64,000 nt of DNA from Trichomonas vaginalis G3. Taxonomy: Eukaryota > Parabasalia > Trichomonadida > Trichomonadidae. Position 1 is the stretch's first letter. Every line of letters begins with the position of its first letter. This document shows, piece by piece, positions 26,980-36,949 of the stretch. The notes below the pieces were generated by a model. That model saw nothing but the letters and a program-made list of their open reading frames with translations, searched no databases and was not told the origin of the DNA. Made by a program: the position numbers and the translations under genes. The stretch is from the NCBI RefSeq assembly GCF_026262505.1, contig NC_067207.1, positions 32,890,082 to 32,954,081 on the forward strand, written 5' to 3'.

Positions 26980-29081
26980 TTATTTTAAAATTCCTAGATT
27001 ATCTATAGAAACTTTTATATTATCCTTAAATTTAAACTCAATCTTGTTTATCTCATCTAAATTCAAATTGTTGTTTTTATTTTTAAAGTCTCCTAGTGGG
27101 ATTATAAGGGTTTGAGGTGCAAACCTCTCATAGTAATCATCTTCAAGACAATCAGCTTTATATAGGCAGGATTTTGTCATTGGTATAAGCTTTTTATAAT
27201 CACTAAGGCTTAGGGTCGAAGTATTCCCCCAAGTGTCTTGGATTTCTAAGTCAATATCTCCTCCAATATCTTCGAAGTTTAAATTTTCCATATCAAATTG
27301 TAAAAATCTGCCCCTTGGAATTTTTTCTGTGAACCTTAAAACGTAATTTGAATTTTTATTTGTATCAATAAAAACCCCTGTCGTCTTTGAATTTTTTTCT
27401 CCATATTCGTGACTGTCTTCATAAATTTTTGCCAAGTTAGAAAAGTTTATGATTCCACCAGGGAAAGATGTTGTAGTGATGTCGTAGTCCTCTTCAAAGT
27501 CTGCTAGCTTTATGAAATCCGAATCCATATATCGAGTATAGTAATTTGTCGCTGGAAGGTCACTATAATTATAAGGTCCTTCCTTAAAGATTTCCCTGTT
27601 GTAGGTTTTGCCAAAGACATTTTCCAAGAAGTTTAGGGTGTAAGCTGAAAGAATTTCTCTTTGCTTCTCACCATCTAATAGTTCCTTCCTGTTTAAGAAA
27701 AATCCCTCGCCTGGGTCGGAGTCAAAATCCCCCAAAGTTTATTGAAATTGCCATGGTTGGCATAGCCAACATAGAGTCCAGCCTTAAATTTGTCCTTTTT
27801 ACCAGAAAAAAATACATTGTCATAGAGGAGCATACCTTCGAAACCATCTACGTCGGCATCATTTGTTCCGCCAATGGTAAAATAATTTACATCTCTTAAA
27901 ATTAAATCCTTTCCACCTGGTTGATATTGGTTGTAGGTTGGGGCAACAGTAATTATCCCCTTGATGTCAAAGTTATAATTGTGAGTTAGCTTGCCATTAT
28001 CTGGATGTAGTTTGAGCTCGTTAAAGTTGTAGGCAATTGCTACTGCCTCGCCACCTCTTGAGTGACCCATTAGGGCAATATTGTCCTTGTCGAACCTATT
28101 GTAAAGGACACTATACTTTGTCCTATTCCTCTTAAAAATATTTTCCATATTCTCAAGTAGGAGGACCGCCCTTGCATCATTTTCATTCCCAAGTCCAAAG
28201 CTCATAAATCCATTTAACATATTCATGTCGACAGATACCACGGCTATCCCCCTCTTGGCTAGGTAATGGCCTAGATAGTCATATCCAAGATAATTTTTTG
28301 TTGTGAGCCTGTGGTTGCCATGGACAACAAACAAGACTGGAGCCTTCTTTAAGTCCTTGGGTGCATAGATTCTTCCCTTTACTTCGGTCTTGTTAAGCCC
28401 CTTGCCAAAGAACTTGTCCCTGATCTTTTTTGTATTACCAGAATAGGATACAAAGCCCCTTAGGTCTACTGGTTTGGCCTCATAATCAATGACTTCAACC
28501 TTATACTTTTCACTTTTGCCTGCAATTTTATTTTTTTCTCCATCAAACTTGTAAATTTCTCCCGAATCAAAACCTGGAAATATCATAAAATAAATTGCAG
28601 CACCCAAAATTATTCCACTTGGAAGTAAAAATAAAAGTGCCATTTTCTTCTTGTTCCTTGTAAAGGAAATTAAGGACTTCGAGAATGTCACAAGAACTAT
28701 GAAGGCTAGGGCAATAAAAATTATTTCAAAATATTCCATGTCAACATAGTAAAGGCACTGGTCATAAAAATACTTCAAACTCCAAAGGAGTATGGTATAG
28801 ATGGCAAGGTTCTTTGCCCTCACCCTCTTTATAAGTAAAAATCCAATTTTTAAAAGTTTCCAAATAATAAAATAGGCAAAATAAAATAGGACTGATAGAC
28901 CTAAGAATGCCAAGCTCTTTGGAATATTAAAATCAGATATATAGTAATAAAAAAAGGTGGCAGAAAACAAAGATATTATTGCCACCATTATAAGGACAAA
29001 GCCATTGGCCCTGCCAAAATGTCTCTTAAAAAAACTATTTATTTTATTGGATAATTTAACTAAAAAATTATTTATTTTCAT
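26980..29081 (-). pseudogene. Membrane-anchored alpha/beta hydrolase, frameshifted
   Basis: An N-terminal part with about five membrane segments is followed by an alpha/beta-hydrolase domain (FVVHGNHRLT; nucleophile elbow GHSRGGEAV; YANHGNFNKLWG). The frame leaves the reading at the C5 run at 27729-27733. The downstream frame continues exactly as homologues do (DFDSDPGEGFFLNRKELL), so one base is missing in that run. The homologous family is putative chlorophyllase/dienelactone-like hydrolases of unknown substrate. It is either a decayed gene or a base-call error. Confidence 0.75.
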
Positions 29082-29110
29082 ATCAAAGGGGATAAGACCT
29101 TATCCTATCC

Positions 29111-30004
29111 CTAATCCCTCTCTAATTCTACTAATTCGCTTTCGTCGTACTCTTCAACATTAATTGATCTTGATCCATCTATAAAGGACCTGTTAAACTC
29201 ACGAGTCCTCTTGACTTCAGAAAGTTCCATATAGACAGTTTCCTTCTCATCATCAACTTCAAACATAACCTTTACAAGCTCTTGTATTGTATAAGTTGAG
29301 ACGACTGTACCCTTTCCTCTTTCTGTCTTGACAATTTCCCCAAGTCTTGGCATCCTCTTGTTAATACATTCGTAGCCATCTTGTTCGTATTTTAGGCAGC
29401 ACATAAGCCTGCCACAAATTCCAGAAATTTTTGTTGGGTTAAGACTTAAATTTTGGTCCTTTGCCATCTTAATTGAAACTGGCGAGAACTCACTTAAGAA
29501 AGTTGAACAGCAAGTTGGCCTGCCACAACATCCAAGACCACCAACAAATTTAGCCTCATCACGAACTCCAATTTGTCTAAGTTCTATTCTCGTCTTAAAG
29601 ATTGCCGCAAGGTCTCTAACAAGGTCCCTAAAGTCAACCCTTCCGTCAGCTGTGAAGTAAAATAATAATTTGGACCTGTCGAAGGTATACTCACAGGATA
29701 TTAACTTCATGTCAAGTCCATGTTCTTCCACCTTTTGATCGCAGATTATTATTGCTTCCTTGGCCTTATTTCTATTTTCCACATTGATATTCTTATCTTC
29801 ATCACTTGCAAGACGAAGCACAGGTTTAAGCTCTCCCTTTATGCTTTCCTCTTCCACTTCTTTTAAAAGTTCAACTGCTCCAAACTCAAAACCCCTCACA
29901 GTTTCAACAATTACATAATCTCCAATTTTTAAATCTATATCAATGGGATCGAAGTAATAGATTTTTCCGGTTCTCTTGAACCTTACTCCAGCTATTTCTA
30001 TCAT
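29111..30004 (-). CDS. ricT: RicT/YaaT (PSP1 domain) iron-sulfur protein
   Basis: 297 residues. Conserved cysteines lie in GLGCCGRPTCC and CGRLMCCLKYE, the PSP1-domain pattern of RicT, part of the RicA-RicF-RicT complex that binds Fe-S clusters and influences mRNA processing by RNase Y in Bacillus. It overlaps the end of holB by four bases (ATGA). The tmk-darA-holB-ricT order is conserved in Firmicutes. It looks intact. Confidence 0.9.
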   Translation of the reverse strand: MIEIAGVRFKRTGKIYYFDPIDIDLKIGDYVIVETVRGFEFGAVELLKEVEEESIKGELKPVLRLASDEDKNINVENRNKAKEAIIICDQKVEEHGLDMKLISCEYTFDRSKLLFYFTADGRVDFRDLVRDLAAIFKTRIELRQIGVRDEAKFVGGLGCCGRPTCCSTFLSEFSPVSIKMAKDQNLSLNPTKISGICGRLMCCLKYEQDGYECINKRMPRLGEIVKTERGKGTVVSTYTIQELVKVMFEVDDEKETVYMELSEVKRTREFNRSFIDGSRSINVEEYDESELVELERD

Positions 30005-30939
30005 CTAACTCCCCCTAAATCTATTAAAAGCTTTTCTATATTTAAATCAAAATTCACATTTTTTCCCTTGCGTCCCAAGGCATTTATAAGTGCATCATAA
30101 GAATTGATTGCCCTATCAATTGAAAGGTCTTGGAGCTTCAAAAGGTCTAACTTGTCTATGTTTACCACTAAATCTTCTCTGCCTGTTTTCATATAAACTA
30201 AGTCAAGATACCAAATTATCATGAAGTTTAAAATGTCATTAAAGTCATCCTTCTTGTCCTTTAAAAACTTCATTTCATCAAAGATAAATTCTGTCTTTCT
30301 AATAATCCTGTCAATCATATTTATTATATCTTCTCTCTTTGAGAGGAATTCGGGATTTTCAGAATATTTTATGGCAAGACTCACGTCTCCATTGGAAAGC
30401 CTAGAGAAGAGTTTGGCATTTCTAGGAGAAAGCTTCCTTGAAAGCAAAAATTCTTCAAGCCTATCTTGTGTAAGGTCTTGAAATTTCAAAATCCTACATC
30501 TCGAAATAATTGTTGGAAGAATATTTCTCATATTGCTTGAAATTAAAATTAATATCAAGTAGTCCATGGGCTCTTCCAAAGTTTTTAAAAGGGCATTCTG
30601 TCCCTCATCTGTAACCTGATCAAAGTCATCAATAATAACAATCTTGTGGCTTCCAGAAAAGGGCTTTGAAAATGAGTTTTCGATTATCTCTTCTATATCT
30701 TGTTTTTTTATTGCGTCTTTTTTTTGCACCACAAAAAGGTCTGCATCTTCGAAGTCATCAATCCCACTAAAAAATCTTATCCCTTCAGGGGCTTCCCTTA
30801 GTATTGCCCTGGCAAAATTTTTGGCATGAGAAAATTTACCTATGCCCTTGCTACCAGAAAAGAGATAGGCATGGCTATAGGACTTGTTGATGAGGTCTCC
30901 CTCTAGGCTATTTATTACGGATTTATTTTCTAAAAACAT
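30001..30939 (-). CDS. holB: DNA polymerase III delta-prime subunit
   Basis: 312 residues. The AAA+ clamp-loader pattern is visible: SHAYLFSGSKGIGK (P-loop region), KIVIIDDFDQVTDEGQNALLKTLEEP (Walker B/sensor region), and SRCRIL. The subunit helps load the sliding clamp on DNA. It overlaps darA2 upstream and ricT downstream by one to four bases, indicating translational coupling. It looks intact. Confidence 0.88.
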   Translation of the reverse strand: MFLENKSVINSLEGDLINKSYSHAYLFSGSKGIGKFSHAKNFARAILREAPEGIRFFSGIDDFEDADLFVVQKKDAIKKQDIEEIIENSFSKPFSGSHKIVIIDDFDQVTDEGQNALLKTLEEPMDYLILILISSNMRNILPTIISRCRILKFQDLTQDRLEEFLLSRKLSPRNAKLFSRLSNGDVSLAIKYSENPEFLSKREDIINMIDRIIRKTEFIFDEMKFLKDKKDDFNDILNFMIIWYLDLVYMKTGREDLVVNIDKLDLLKLQDLSIDRAINSYDALINALGRKGKNVNFDLNIEKLLIDLGGVR

Positions 30940-31223
30940 TAAATTCTCTTTGATTCTTCCAAATCAACTACAAAAATTGTAGCACCAGAAACCTTGAAGT
31001 CTCCTTCTTCCATATGGACATCTTCAGCTTCTGTTTCTTCTTTAAAGATTTCATAAATCTTGTCGATTTCACTTTCCTTGCAACCTAACAGAAGGGTTGT
31101 GTTGCCAGCTTTAAAAAATCCCCCAGTTGAAGAAAGCCTTGTTACATAAATATCTTCATCTAAAAATCTATCTATAAGTGCATCAGTATATTTTTCTTGC
31201 ACTATTGCAATCATCATTTTCAT
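30939..31223 (-). CDS. DarA-like PII-type protein, short paralogue
   Basis: 94 residues, a shorter version of the neighbouring DarA. It keeps MIAIVQEKYTDALIDRFL, SSTGGFFKAGNTTLLLG and SGATIFVVDL but has a much shorter loop after the second strand. DarA proteins bind cyclic di-AMP; whether the short form does is unknown. It lies 8 bp after darA and overlaps holB. A tandem duplication followed by divergence is likely. Confidence 0.8.
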   Translation of the reverse strand: MKMMIAIVQEKYTDALIDRFLDEDIYVTRLSSTGGFFKAGNTTLLLGCKESEIDKIYEIFKEETEAEDVHMEEGDFKVSGATIFVVDLEESKRI

Positions 31224-31231
31224 ATTATCAC

Positions 31232-31558
31232 CTAAAACCTTTTGAAATCCACTACATTAGTTACAAAAATTGTCGCTCCTCCAACCTTAACTGTGATTGG
31301 AACTGGGATCATAGCTTGACCAGGAATATTTACTGGTTGGATAGTCCTCTTTACTTCTCTTGTCTTGGAGTTCTCTTCAAGGATGCTCATAAACTTGTCA
31401 AGCCCTTCATCTTCTATCCCTGAAAGGATAGTGACATTTCCAGCCTTTAAAAATCCACCAGTGGAACTAATTTTTGTAACCTTAAAATTATTTTCATTGA
31501 GATTTCTTATTAGATTTTCGCTGTCCTCATCTTGGACAATTGCGATTATAAGTTTCAC
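31232..31558 (-). CDS. darA: Cyclic di-AMP receptor (PII-like)
   Basis: 108 residues, the normal length of DarA/PstA/YaaQ. Features are IIAIVQDEDSENLI, ISSTGGFLKAGNVT, the long loop with PGQAMIPVPITV, and VGGATIFV. The trimer binds cyclic di-AMP between subunits and is thought to signal through loop movement. It overlaps tmk by four bases. It looks intact. Confidence 0.9.
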   Translation of the reverse strand: MKLIIAIVQDEDSENLIRNLNENNFKVTKISSTGGFLKAGNVTILSGIEDEGLDKFMSILEENSKTREVKRTIQPVNIPGQAMIPVPITVKVGGATIFVTNVVDFKRF

Positions 31559-32163
31559 AAAATCTTCCTTTCTTTAAGAATCTTCATACAGTCGCCGAAG
31601 ACTTCTTCAATAGTCTGATTTACATCTATAAAATAATAATTTCCTTCTTTCTCTAAATCGTTGTAGTAGTCCCTGACCTTCTTATGGAAGTCATCTCCCT
31701 CACATTCTAACCTGTCGTAGCATGCTTGATCCTTCCTTGTCAAAGTAGAATTATTAGTCCTAAATATAAAGACAATGTCTGGATTTTTGCCACCAGTTGC
31801 AAAGTCATTTATTGCCCTAATATCTTCTAACTTTTGTCCTCTTGCATGGCCTTGATAGGCAAGGGATGATAGGACATACCTTTCACAAAGCACAGTAATC
31901 CCATCCTCTAGGGCAGGAATAATTTTTTCATAAGTATGTTGGGCTCTTGAAGCAGAATAAAGTAGGGCTTCTGTCCTCATGTCCATTTCATTTAAGTCCT
32001 TATCTAGGATTATGTCCCTAATTTTTTCTGAAATCCTAGTTCCACCTGGCTCCCTAGTCTTTATAGTTTCTATATTATTTTTTATTAGTTCATCATACAC
32101 TAAGTTGCAAATTGTAGACTTGCCAGATCCGTCTGGACCCTCAAATGTTATAAAAACACTCAT
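31555..32163 (-). CDS. tmk: Thymidylate kinase
   Basis: 202 residues. The P-loop is FEGPDGSGKST at residues 6-16; TREPGGTRISEKIR is the dTMP-binding region and CERYVLSSLAYQG carries the catalytic arginine. It phosphorylates dTMP to dTDP. First clear gene of the tmk-darA-darA2-holB-ricT operon, overlapping the small upstream gene. It looks intact. Confidence 0.93.
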   Translation of the reverse strand: MSVFITFEGPDGSGKSTICNLVYDELIKNNIETIKTREPGGTRISEKIRDIILDKDLNEMDMRTEALLYSASRAQHTYEKIIPALEDGITVLCERYVLSSLAYQGHARGQKLEDIRAINDFATGGKNPDIVFIFRTNNSTLTRKDQACYDRLECEGDDFHKKVRDYYNDLEKEGNYYFIDVNQTIEEVFGDCMKILKERKIL

Positions 32164-32379
32164 TTAACTACCTCAATCTCTTCTTCTAAAAGTCCAATGA
32201 CTTCTATTCTTTCTTCTAAAAATTCATCTATTTTATTAATTATTTCGTCACTTATAACTTCACCAAAGGACACCAACAAGAGCTGACAATTTCCCGTCAA
32301 AAATACTTTGCAAGATTCCAACAAGTATTGCATTGACTATAAGAATTAATAGAATAGATCCATAACTGTACTTTCTCAA
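32160..32379 (-). pseudogene. Small membrane protein upstream of tmk, apparently frameshifted
   Basis: A TTG at 32379 follows an AAGGGGATGA ribosome site and begins a frame with one membrane helix (YGSILLILIVNAILVGIL), then DGKLSALVGV. That frame stops, while the next frame continues FGEVISDEIINKIDEFLEE and runs into tmk with an ATGA overlap. The two parts read like one 70-75-residue protein with a one-base shift. Family unknown. Confidence 0.45.
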
Positions 32380-32542
32380 AAAATCATCCCCTTAGATTTT
32401 TTATAAAAATATTTTATCACAGTTCATTTTGATTTTGTAATTTCTCTACCAACTCGAATAAATTGTTAAACTAAAAAAATATTGATATCGATTTCATTTT
32501 ATTGTACAATTAACTTCCAGCTAAATAATAAGGAGGTGAATT

Positions 32543-33473
32543 ATGTTTTTTAAAAAAAGAAGCTATAATAGAAAAAATTGAAAAATCCATAAAAAAGAGT
32601 GAGATATTTATTGGAGAGGGCGAGCTAGCAACTTACATACCAGAACTCGCCAATGTTGAGCCAAATGGATTTGCCTTATCCATTGTAACTACAACAGGAG
32701 ATGTTTACAACTTCGGTGATGTGGATACTGTTTTCTCTATGCAATCTATTTCAAAGGTTATATCACTTATAATGGCTTTAAAAGATAACACTATACAAGA
32801 TGTATTTGAAAAAGTTGGAACTGAACCAACTAAATACAAGTTTAATTCTCTAATACCAATAGATGACAAGCCATCTAATCCATTAATAAACGCTGGTGCC
32901 ATTACAACAGCATCGTTAATAGTGGGTAAGGACGTGGACGAAAAATTCCAAAGAGTTCTTAATATGGTAAAAAAATTATCAAATAGCGACAAGATAAGCT
33001 TCCTAAAAGAGGTCTATACTTCTGAAATGGAAACTACTGATGTCAATAAGTCAATTGCCTACTACCTAAGGAGCAAGAAAATTTTCTCATTAAATGCTGA
33101 TGAAGTATTGGACTTATATATAAGAAATTGTTCCATAGGAATTAATGCAACTGAATTAGCTAATGGTGGTTCGGTTCTAGCTAATGGTGGTTCTGATCTT
33201 GTGACAGGCGATGAAATGGTTTCAAAAGAAGCAGTTAAAATTGTCCTTGCACAAATGGCATCCTGCGGTATGTATGAAGAGAGTGGCGAATTTCTTCTAA
33301 ACGTGGGAATTCCATCAAAGAGTGGCGTCAGCGGAGCTATACTTGGTATTGTACCTGGTAAATGTGGAATTTGCACTTATTCTCCAAGACTTGATGAGTC
33401 AGGAAACTCAATCCGTGGCAAGAACCTTTTGAAAATCTTGTCAAACGATCTAAATTTAAACATATTTTTATAA
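32543..33473 (+). pseudogene. glsA: Glutaminase, frameshifted at the start
   Basis: From 32562 the frame reads as a full GlsA: GELATYIPELANVEPNGFAL, MQSISKV (catalytic serine and lysine), NPLINAGAI, and a normal C-terminus. The ATG at 32543 with AGGAGG upstream is one base out of frame because the following T-run has six T. Without that initiation only the ATG at 32721 remains, inside the active-site region. The enzyme hydrolyses glutamine to glutamate and is paired with the symporter remnant downstream. Confidence 0.85.
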
Positions 33474-33482
33474 GGAGTAATT

Positions 33483-33816
33483 ATGGAAACTATAATTCAA
33501 ACTATTCACGACATAGGAAATTTACTTGGGCAGAAAATGTATGCTGATGCCTTCTCAATGACCACTGGTCTTTTGAGTGACACTATTTATACATATCTGC
33601 TTATACCACTACTACTTGGAATTGGACTTTTCTACACTTTTAAAATCAAGGGTGGTCAAATTAGTTGTATTAATATTCTTAGGAAAGATCTCTGTTGGTG
33701 TTTATAATGACTATATGAAACAACTTAAAGAAGGAAAAGATCCTGTATTTAACCCAGGCGATGTAAAAGAACTTAAACCTTACATGGATAAAATCACTGC
33801 ATGGAATAAAAAATAA
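33483..33816 (+). pseudogene. Sodium:alanine/glutamine symporter remnant with internal deletion
   Basis: The first 58 residues match the N-terminus of AGCS-family symporters (LLIPLLLGIGLFYTFKIKGGQ). After about 33655-33668 the sequence jumps to the C-terminal end of such a protein in another frame (LIFLGKISVGVYNDYMKQLKEG ... DKITAWNKK). Roughly 400 residues of the usual 450-500 are missing, so one deletion of about 1.2 kb removed the core. Together with glsA this was a glutamine uptake and use operon. Confidence 0.8.
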
Positions 33817-33828
33817 AAATCGTAAATT

Positions 33829-33875
33829 GTAGTGTGTACCCTCTTTACTTGGTAAACCAGTAATGAGGGTATTTT
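33829..33875 (+). terminator. Terminator of the glsA-symporter operon
   Basis: Stem TACCCTC...GAGGGTA with inner pairing TTACT/AGTAA, followed by TTTTTATAT. Confidence 0.8.
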
Positions 33876-33948
33876 TATATATAAGAAGCTATTACAAAAT
33901 CCCAGTCTAGTGTATAATAAGAATACGAGATACATAAAGGAGGAAGAA

Positions 33949-34299
33949 ATGAAAAAAATACTTGGCTCTCTAGTGGCAAATGCCTTGTCATTCTACCTGC
34001 TAGACCTAATTTTTAAAAATATATACTTTGACAAGGGAAGTGCCTTTGTGTCAATGGCAATAATCTTTTCACTGGTTAACCTTACAATAAAACCAATCCT
34101 AAAGGTTTTATCCTTCCCAATTACGCTCTTAAGTCTGGGCCTATTCTCACTTGTTGTTAACGCAGTGGTCCTTAACCTTGCCTTTAGCCTTGTGCCCACA
34201 GCCCACATTGGAAGCTTTGGGACAGCCTTCTTAGCATCCATAGTCCTAAGTTTTATAAATAATGCCATAAGAGAATTTATAAGCAATAACTTTAACTAA
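33949..34299 (+). CDS. Phage holin family 4 / YvlD-like membrane protein
   Basis: 116 residues from the ATG at 33949, preceded by AAGGAGG. Four hydrophobic segments, with NLTIKPILKVLSFPITLLSLGLFSLVVNA, are characteristic of the YvlD/Phage_holin_4_2 family of small inner-membrane proteins, whose function is not established; some are linked to envelope stress. A TATAAT lies 30 bp upstream. It looks intact. Confidence 0.8.
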   Translation: MKKILGSLVANALSFYLLDLIFKNIYFDKGSAFVSMAIIFSLVNLTIKPILKVLSFPITLLSLGLFSLVVNAVVLNLAFSLVPTAHIGSFGTAFLASIVLSFINNAIREFISNNFN

Positions 34300-34310
34300 A
34301 AATTTTAAAA

Positions 34311-34346
34311 TAAGCCGCAGGATAAAAAAATCCTGCGACTTATTTA
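34311..34346. terminator. Bidirectional terminator
   Basis: Hairpin AAGCCGCAGGAT...ATCCTGCGACTT between the convergent genes ending at 34299 and 34348, with A- and T-rich flanks. Confidence 0.75.
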
Positions 34347-34347
34347 T

Positions 34348-34653
34348 TTAACGATATTTAATTACATCAGTTGCAAGCTCAAGCATTTCAATGGCAAGGT
34401 TGAAGTTTTCGCCAAAGAGGTCAAAGACAGCATCTTCAGAAAGGACTCCACAGAGAAGGTCTTCTGGTAACTCGCCCTTGTCATACCTTTCTAGGTCATC
34501 AAAATATTCTTGAGAGCTGTAATAATTGCTAAGCTTCATATATTCATCTTGGTGGTCAGCAAATTTTTCAATTGCAGCCCTTAGTTCTTCAATCAAATCA
34601 TTGTGATCATTTAAAATCTTTTCCATCTCACTAATTCTCTTAACAGGATCCAT
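34348..34653 (-). CDS. DUF4298 family protein
   Basis: 101 residues from the ATG at 34653, which follows AGGAGG. It is acidic and helical: RISEMEKILNDHN, LSNYYSSQEYFDDLERYDKGELP and DLLCGVLSEDAVFDL are hallmarks of DUF4298, a small cytoplasmic family of unknown role in Firmicutes. It looks intact. Confidence 0.75.
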   Translation of the reverse strand: MDPVKRISEMEKILNDHNDLIEELRAAIEKFADHQDEYMKLSNYYSSQEYFDDLERYDKGELPEDLLCGVLSEDAVFDLFGENFNLAIEMLELATDVIKYR

Positions 34654-34759
34654 AACATCCTCCTTTATAAAATAAGAAAAATTCCTTTGCATTTATGATT
34701 ATAATATAAAATTTTTGTCAGTGGAGAAGATTGCAGAAATTTAACCTAAGCTTAACAAA

Positions 34760-34790
34760 AATAGCTGACCCATAAAGGAATCAGCTACAA
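34760..34790 (-). terminator. Terminator of the M20 amidohydrolase gene
   Basis: Stem TAGCTGA/TCAGCTA followed on the minus strand by TTTTTGTT. Confidence 0.8.
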
Positions 34791-34802
34791 AAATTTATTT
34801 TA

Positions 34803-35984
34803 TTAATCTTCCATTAAATACTTTACTACTACTGCTGCCATGGTCTTGGCACATACTATCATAGCATCTTCTCTTATATCAAACTTTGGATGGTGGTGTG
34901 GGTAGGGTGCATCTTCTTTTTTTGCTCCAACGTAGTAAAAACAAGATGGTCTTTCCTTTGCATAGTAGGAAAAATCTTCTGATGGTGGTTGTTGCCCTCC
35001 ATCGGAAACTTCTTTTACTTCCTTTATACTTGCATCCTTAATAGCATTTACTAGAAGATCTGTCATGACTGGGTCGTTGTAGAGGACTGGGTAGTCGCTT
35101 TTACATTCTACTTGGACTTCCATACCAAAGGTTTCACCAATTCCCTTAGCAATTCTTTTTATTTCTCTTTCAATTGTTTCTCTAGTATTTTCAGACATAG
35201 CCCTGATGTCTCCAACTACTCTAACTGAATCCTTGATTATGTTAAAGCTTCCTGTCCCTTCAAAGGAACCAATTGTGACAACTCCGTTTTCAAAGGGAGA
35301 CAACCTTCTTGATACAATAGTTTGAACTGCTGTGACAAAGTGTGAAGCTGCAACTATGGAGTCATTTGATAAGTGGGGCATAGATCCGTGACCACCTACC
35401 CCCTGGAAATTGATGGCGAACTTTGACCTACCTGTTTGGGTATTGCCCTTGTGGTATTGAACTACTCCATAGTCCATTGATGACATTATGTGGATACCAA
35501 AGACATTGTCCACTCCCTCAAGGACTCCTGCTTCAATCATTTGCTTTGCTCCTCCTGGAGGTGTCTCTTCTGCGTGTTGGTGGATAATTACAATCTTACC
35601 CCTTAGTCGGTCTTTCTTTTCTAGCAAGATGTCTGCTAATAGCATTAAGTAGCCTGTGTGGGCATCGTGACCACAAGCGTGCATTACTCCTTCATTTTTT
35701 GAGGCAAAGGGAAGTCCCGTCTCTTCATGAATTGGAAGGGCGTCAAAGTCTGCCCTAAGTCCAATAGTCTTGCCAGGCTTACCTGTATCAATGACAACCC
35801 TAAGTCCATTACCCCCCATATTCTTTGTTACTTCCACGTCCTTGTCCTTGTAGTAGTCGGCGATGTATTTCGCAGTCTCAAACTCTTCGAAGGAAAGCTC
35901 TGCGTTTTCGTGAATGTGACGACGGTGGTCTACCATCTCATCTTGTCTCTTATCTATCTCGTCAAAAATCTCTTTAAGTAACAT
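34803..35984 (-). CDS. M20-family amidohydrolase/peptidase
   Basis: 393 residues. Metal ligands and motifs of the M20D family are present: ADFDALPI, MHACGHDAHTG, QHAEETPPGGAKQM, GGHGSMPH in the lid domain, and YPHHHPKFD at the C-terminus. Relatives hydrolyse N-acyl amino acids such as hippurate or indole-acetyl conjugates. The exact substrate is not predictable. The ATG follows GAGGGGGAG. It looks intact. Confidence 0.9.
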   Translation of the reverse strand: MLLKEIFDEIDKRQDEMVDHRRHIHENAELSFEEFETAKYIADYYKDKDVEVTKNMGGNGLRVVIDTGKPGKTIGLRADFDALPIHEETGLPFASKNEGVMHACGHDAHTGYLMLLADILLEKKDRLRGKIVIIHQHAEETPPGGAKQMIEAGVLEGVDNVFGIHIMSSMDYGVVQYHKGNTQTGRSKFAINFQGVGGHGSMPHLSNDSIVAASHFVTAVQTIVSRRLSPFENGVVTIGSFEGTGSFNIIKDSVRVVGDIRAMSENTRETIEREIKRIAKGIGETFGMEVQVECKSDYPVLYNDPVMTDLLVNAIKDASIKEVKEVSDGGQQPPSEDFSYYAKERPSCFYYVGAKKEDAPYPHHHPKFDIREDAMIVCAKTMAAVVVKYLMED

Positions 35985-36043
35985 TTTCTCCCCCTCTTTA
36001 TTTTTTATTTTATTAAATTATACTCCTAAAAATTTGTATTTTA

Positions 36044-36067
36044 AAGGGACTAGAAAACTAGCCCCCA
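36044..36067 (-). terminator. Terminator after the greA-purL fusion
   Basis: On the minus strand GGGGCTAG-TTTT-CTAGTCCC precedes TTTAAAAT. The weak U-tract makes it a moderate call. Confidence 0.55.
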
Positions 36068-36090
36068 CTTAATTTTATAAATTTTTAAAC

Positions 36091-36795
36091 TTAGTCTGCC
36101 TTAAAGAATTCTACTCCTGCTGTGAAGATATCTTCAAGTTCCATATCCCTAATGTTTTTGAAAGTATTCTCTACAAATCTTTCGCTGTGTCCCATCTTAC
36201 CAAGAATCCTTCCGTCTTCTGACATAAGTGCTTCAACGTTTAATACTGAACCATTTGGCGCATCTTGGTAGCAAATTGCCACTTGTTCCTTGCCCAATAT
36301 TTCTCTAATAGTTTCTTCACTTGCAATAAATCTTCCACAAATTTCGTACTTGATAATTCCATCTGGAACTTCAACTTCAACTACATCCCCAGCACGGTTG
36401 CCAATAAGTTTTGAACCAACTGGTGATTCGTTAGAAATTTTTCCTTCTAGTGGGTCTGCTTCTGCCGAACCAACAATTGTGTACTCGTCTTCTTCCATTG
36501 TGTCAAGTTCTCTAACTTTTACACTAGATCCAATGTTAACAACATCTGTATTTAAATCTTTTTCATCTATAATTTTAGCATTACGAACCATCATTTCAAG
36601 CTTAGCTATTCTCTCTTCAACTTGTGCTTGTTCGTTTTTAGCTTCGTCATACTCAGAGTTTTCAGAAAGGTCACCATAGCCAAGAGCTACCTTAATTCTT
36701 TCAGAAACTTCTTTTCTTCTAACTGTTTTTAAATACTCAATTTCATTTTCAATTTTTTCTAAACCTTCCGGTGTAAAAAATATATTTTTTTCCAA
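36091..36795 (-). CDS. In-frame fusion of GreA to the C-terminus of PurL
   Basis: The first 150 residues are a complete transcription elongation factor GreA: the coiled coil with [15 protein letters not shown] and the FKBP-like domain ending DGIIKYEI. At about 36,339 the sequence switches, without losing frame, to the end of the glutaminase domain of phosphoribosylformylglycinamidine synthase: [37 protein letters not shown]. The usual GreA tail is absent. A single deletion most likely joined the two genes. The start is probably the TTG at 36795, behind GAGGGAGAG. Confidence 0.85.
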   Translation of the reverse strand: MEKNIFFTPEGLEKIENEIEYLKTVRRKEVSERIKVALGYGDLSENSEYDEAKNEQAQVEERIAKLEMMVRNAKIIDEKDLNTDVVNIGSSVKVRELDTMEEDEYTIVGSAEADPLEGKISNESPVGSKLIGNRAGDVVEVEVPDGIIKYEICGRFIASEETIREILGKEQVAICYQDAPNGSVLNVEALMSEDGRILGKMGHSERFVENTFKNIRDMELEDIFTAGVEFFKAD

Positions 36796-36949
36796 AACTC
36801 TCTCTCCCTCAATCATATAAAAAATAAGGCGTCAGCCGCCTTTAACAAAACCTTTTAATCTAAGCCATTATAATTTATAGGTAGCTAAATGTCAAGAAGA
36901 TTAAGTGAATAGAAGACTTCCATCAACTTTTTTAATTTTATAAAAAAAT

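Noticed and set aside
36290-36679. Plus-strand 129-residue serine-rich ORF
   Set aside because: It is an antisense shadow of the greA part of the fusion.
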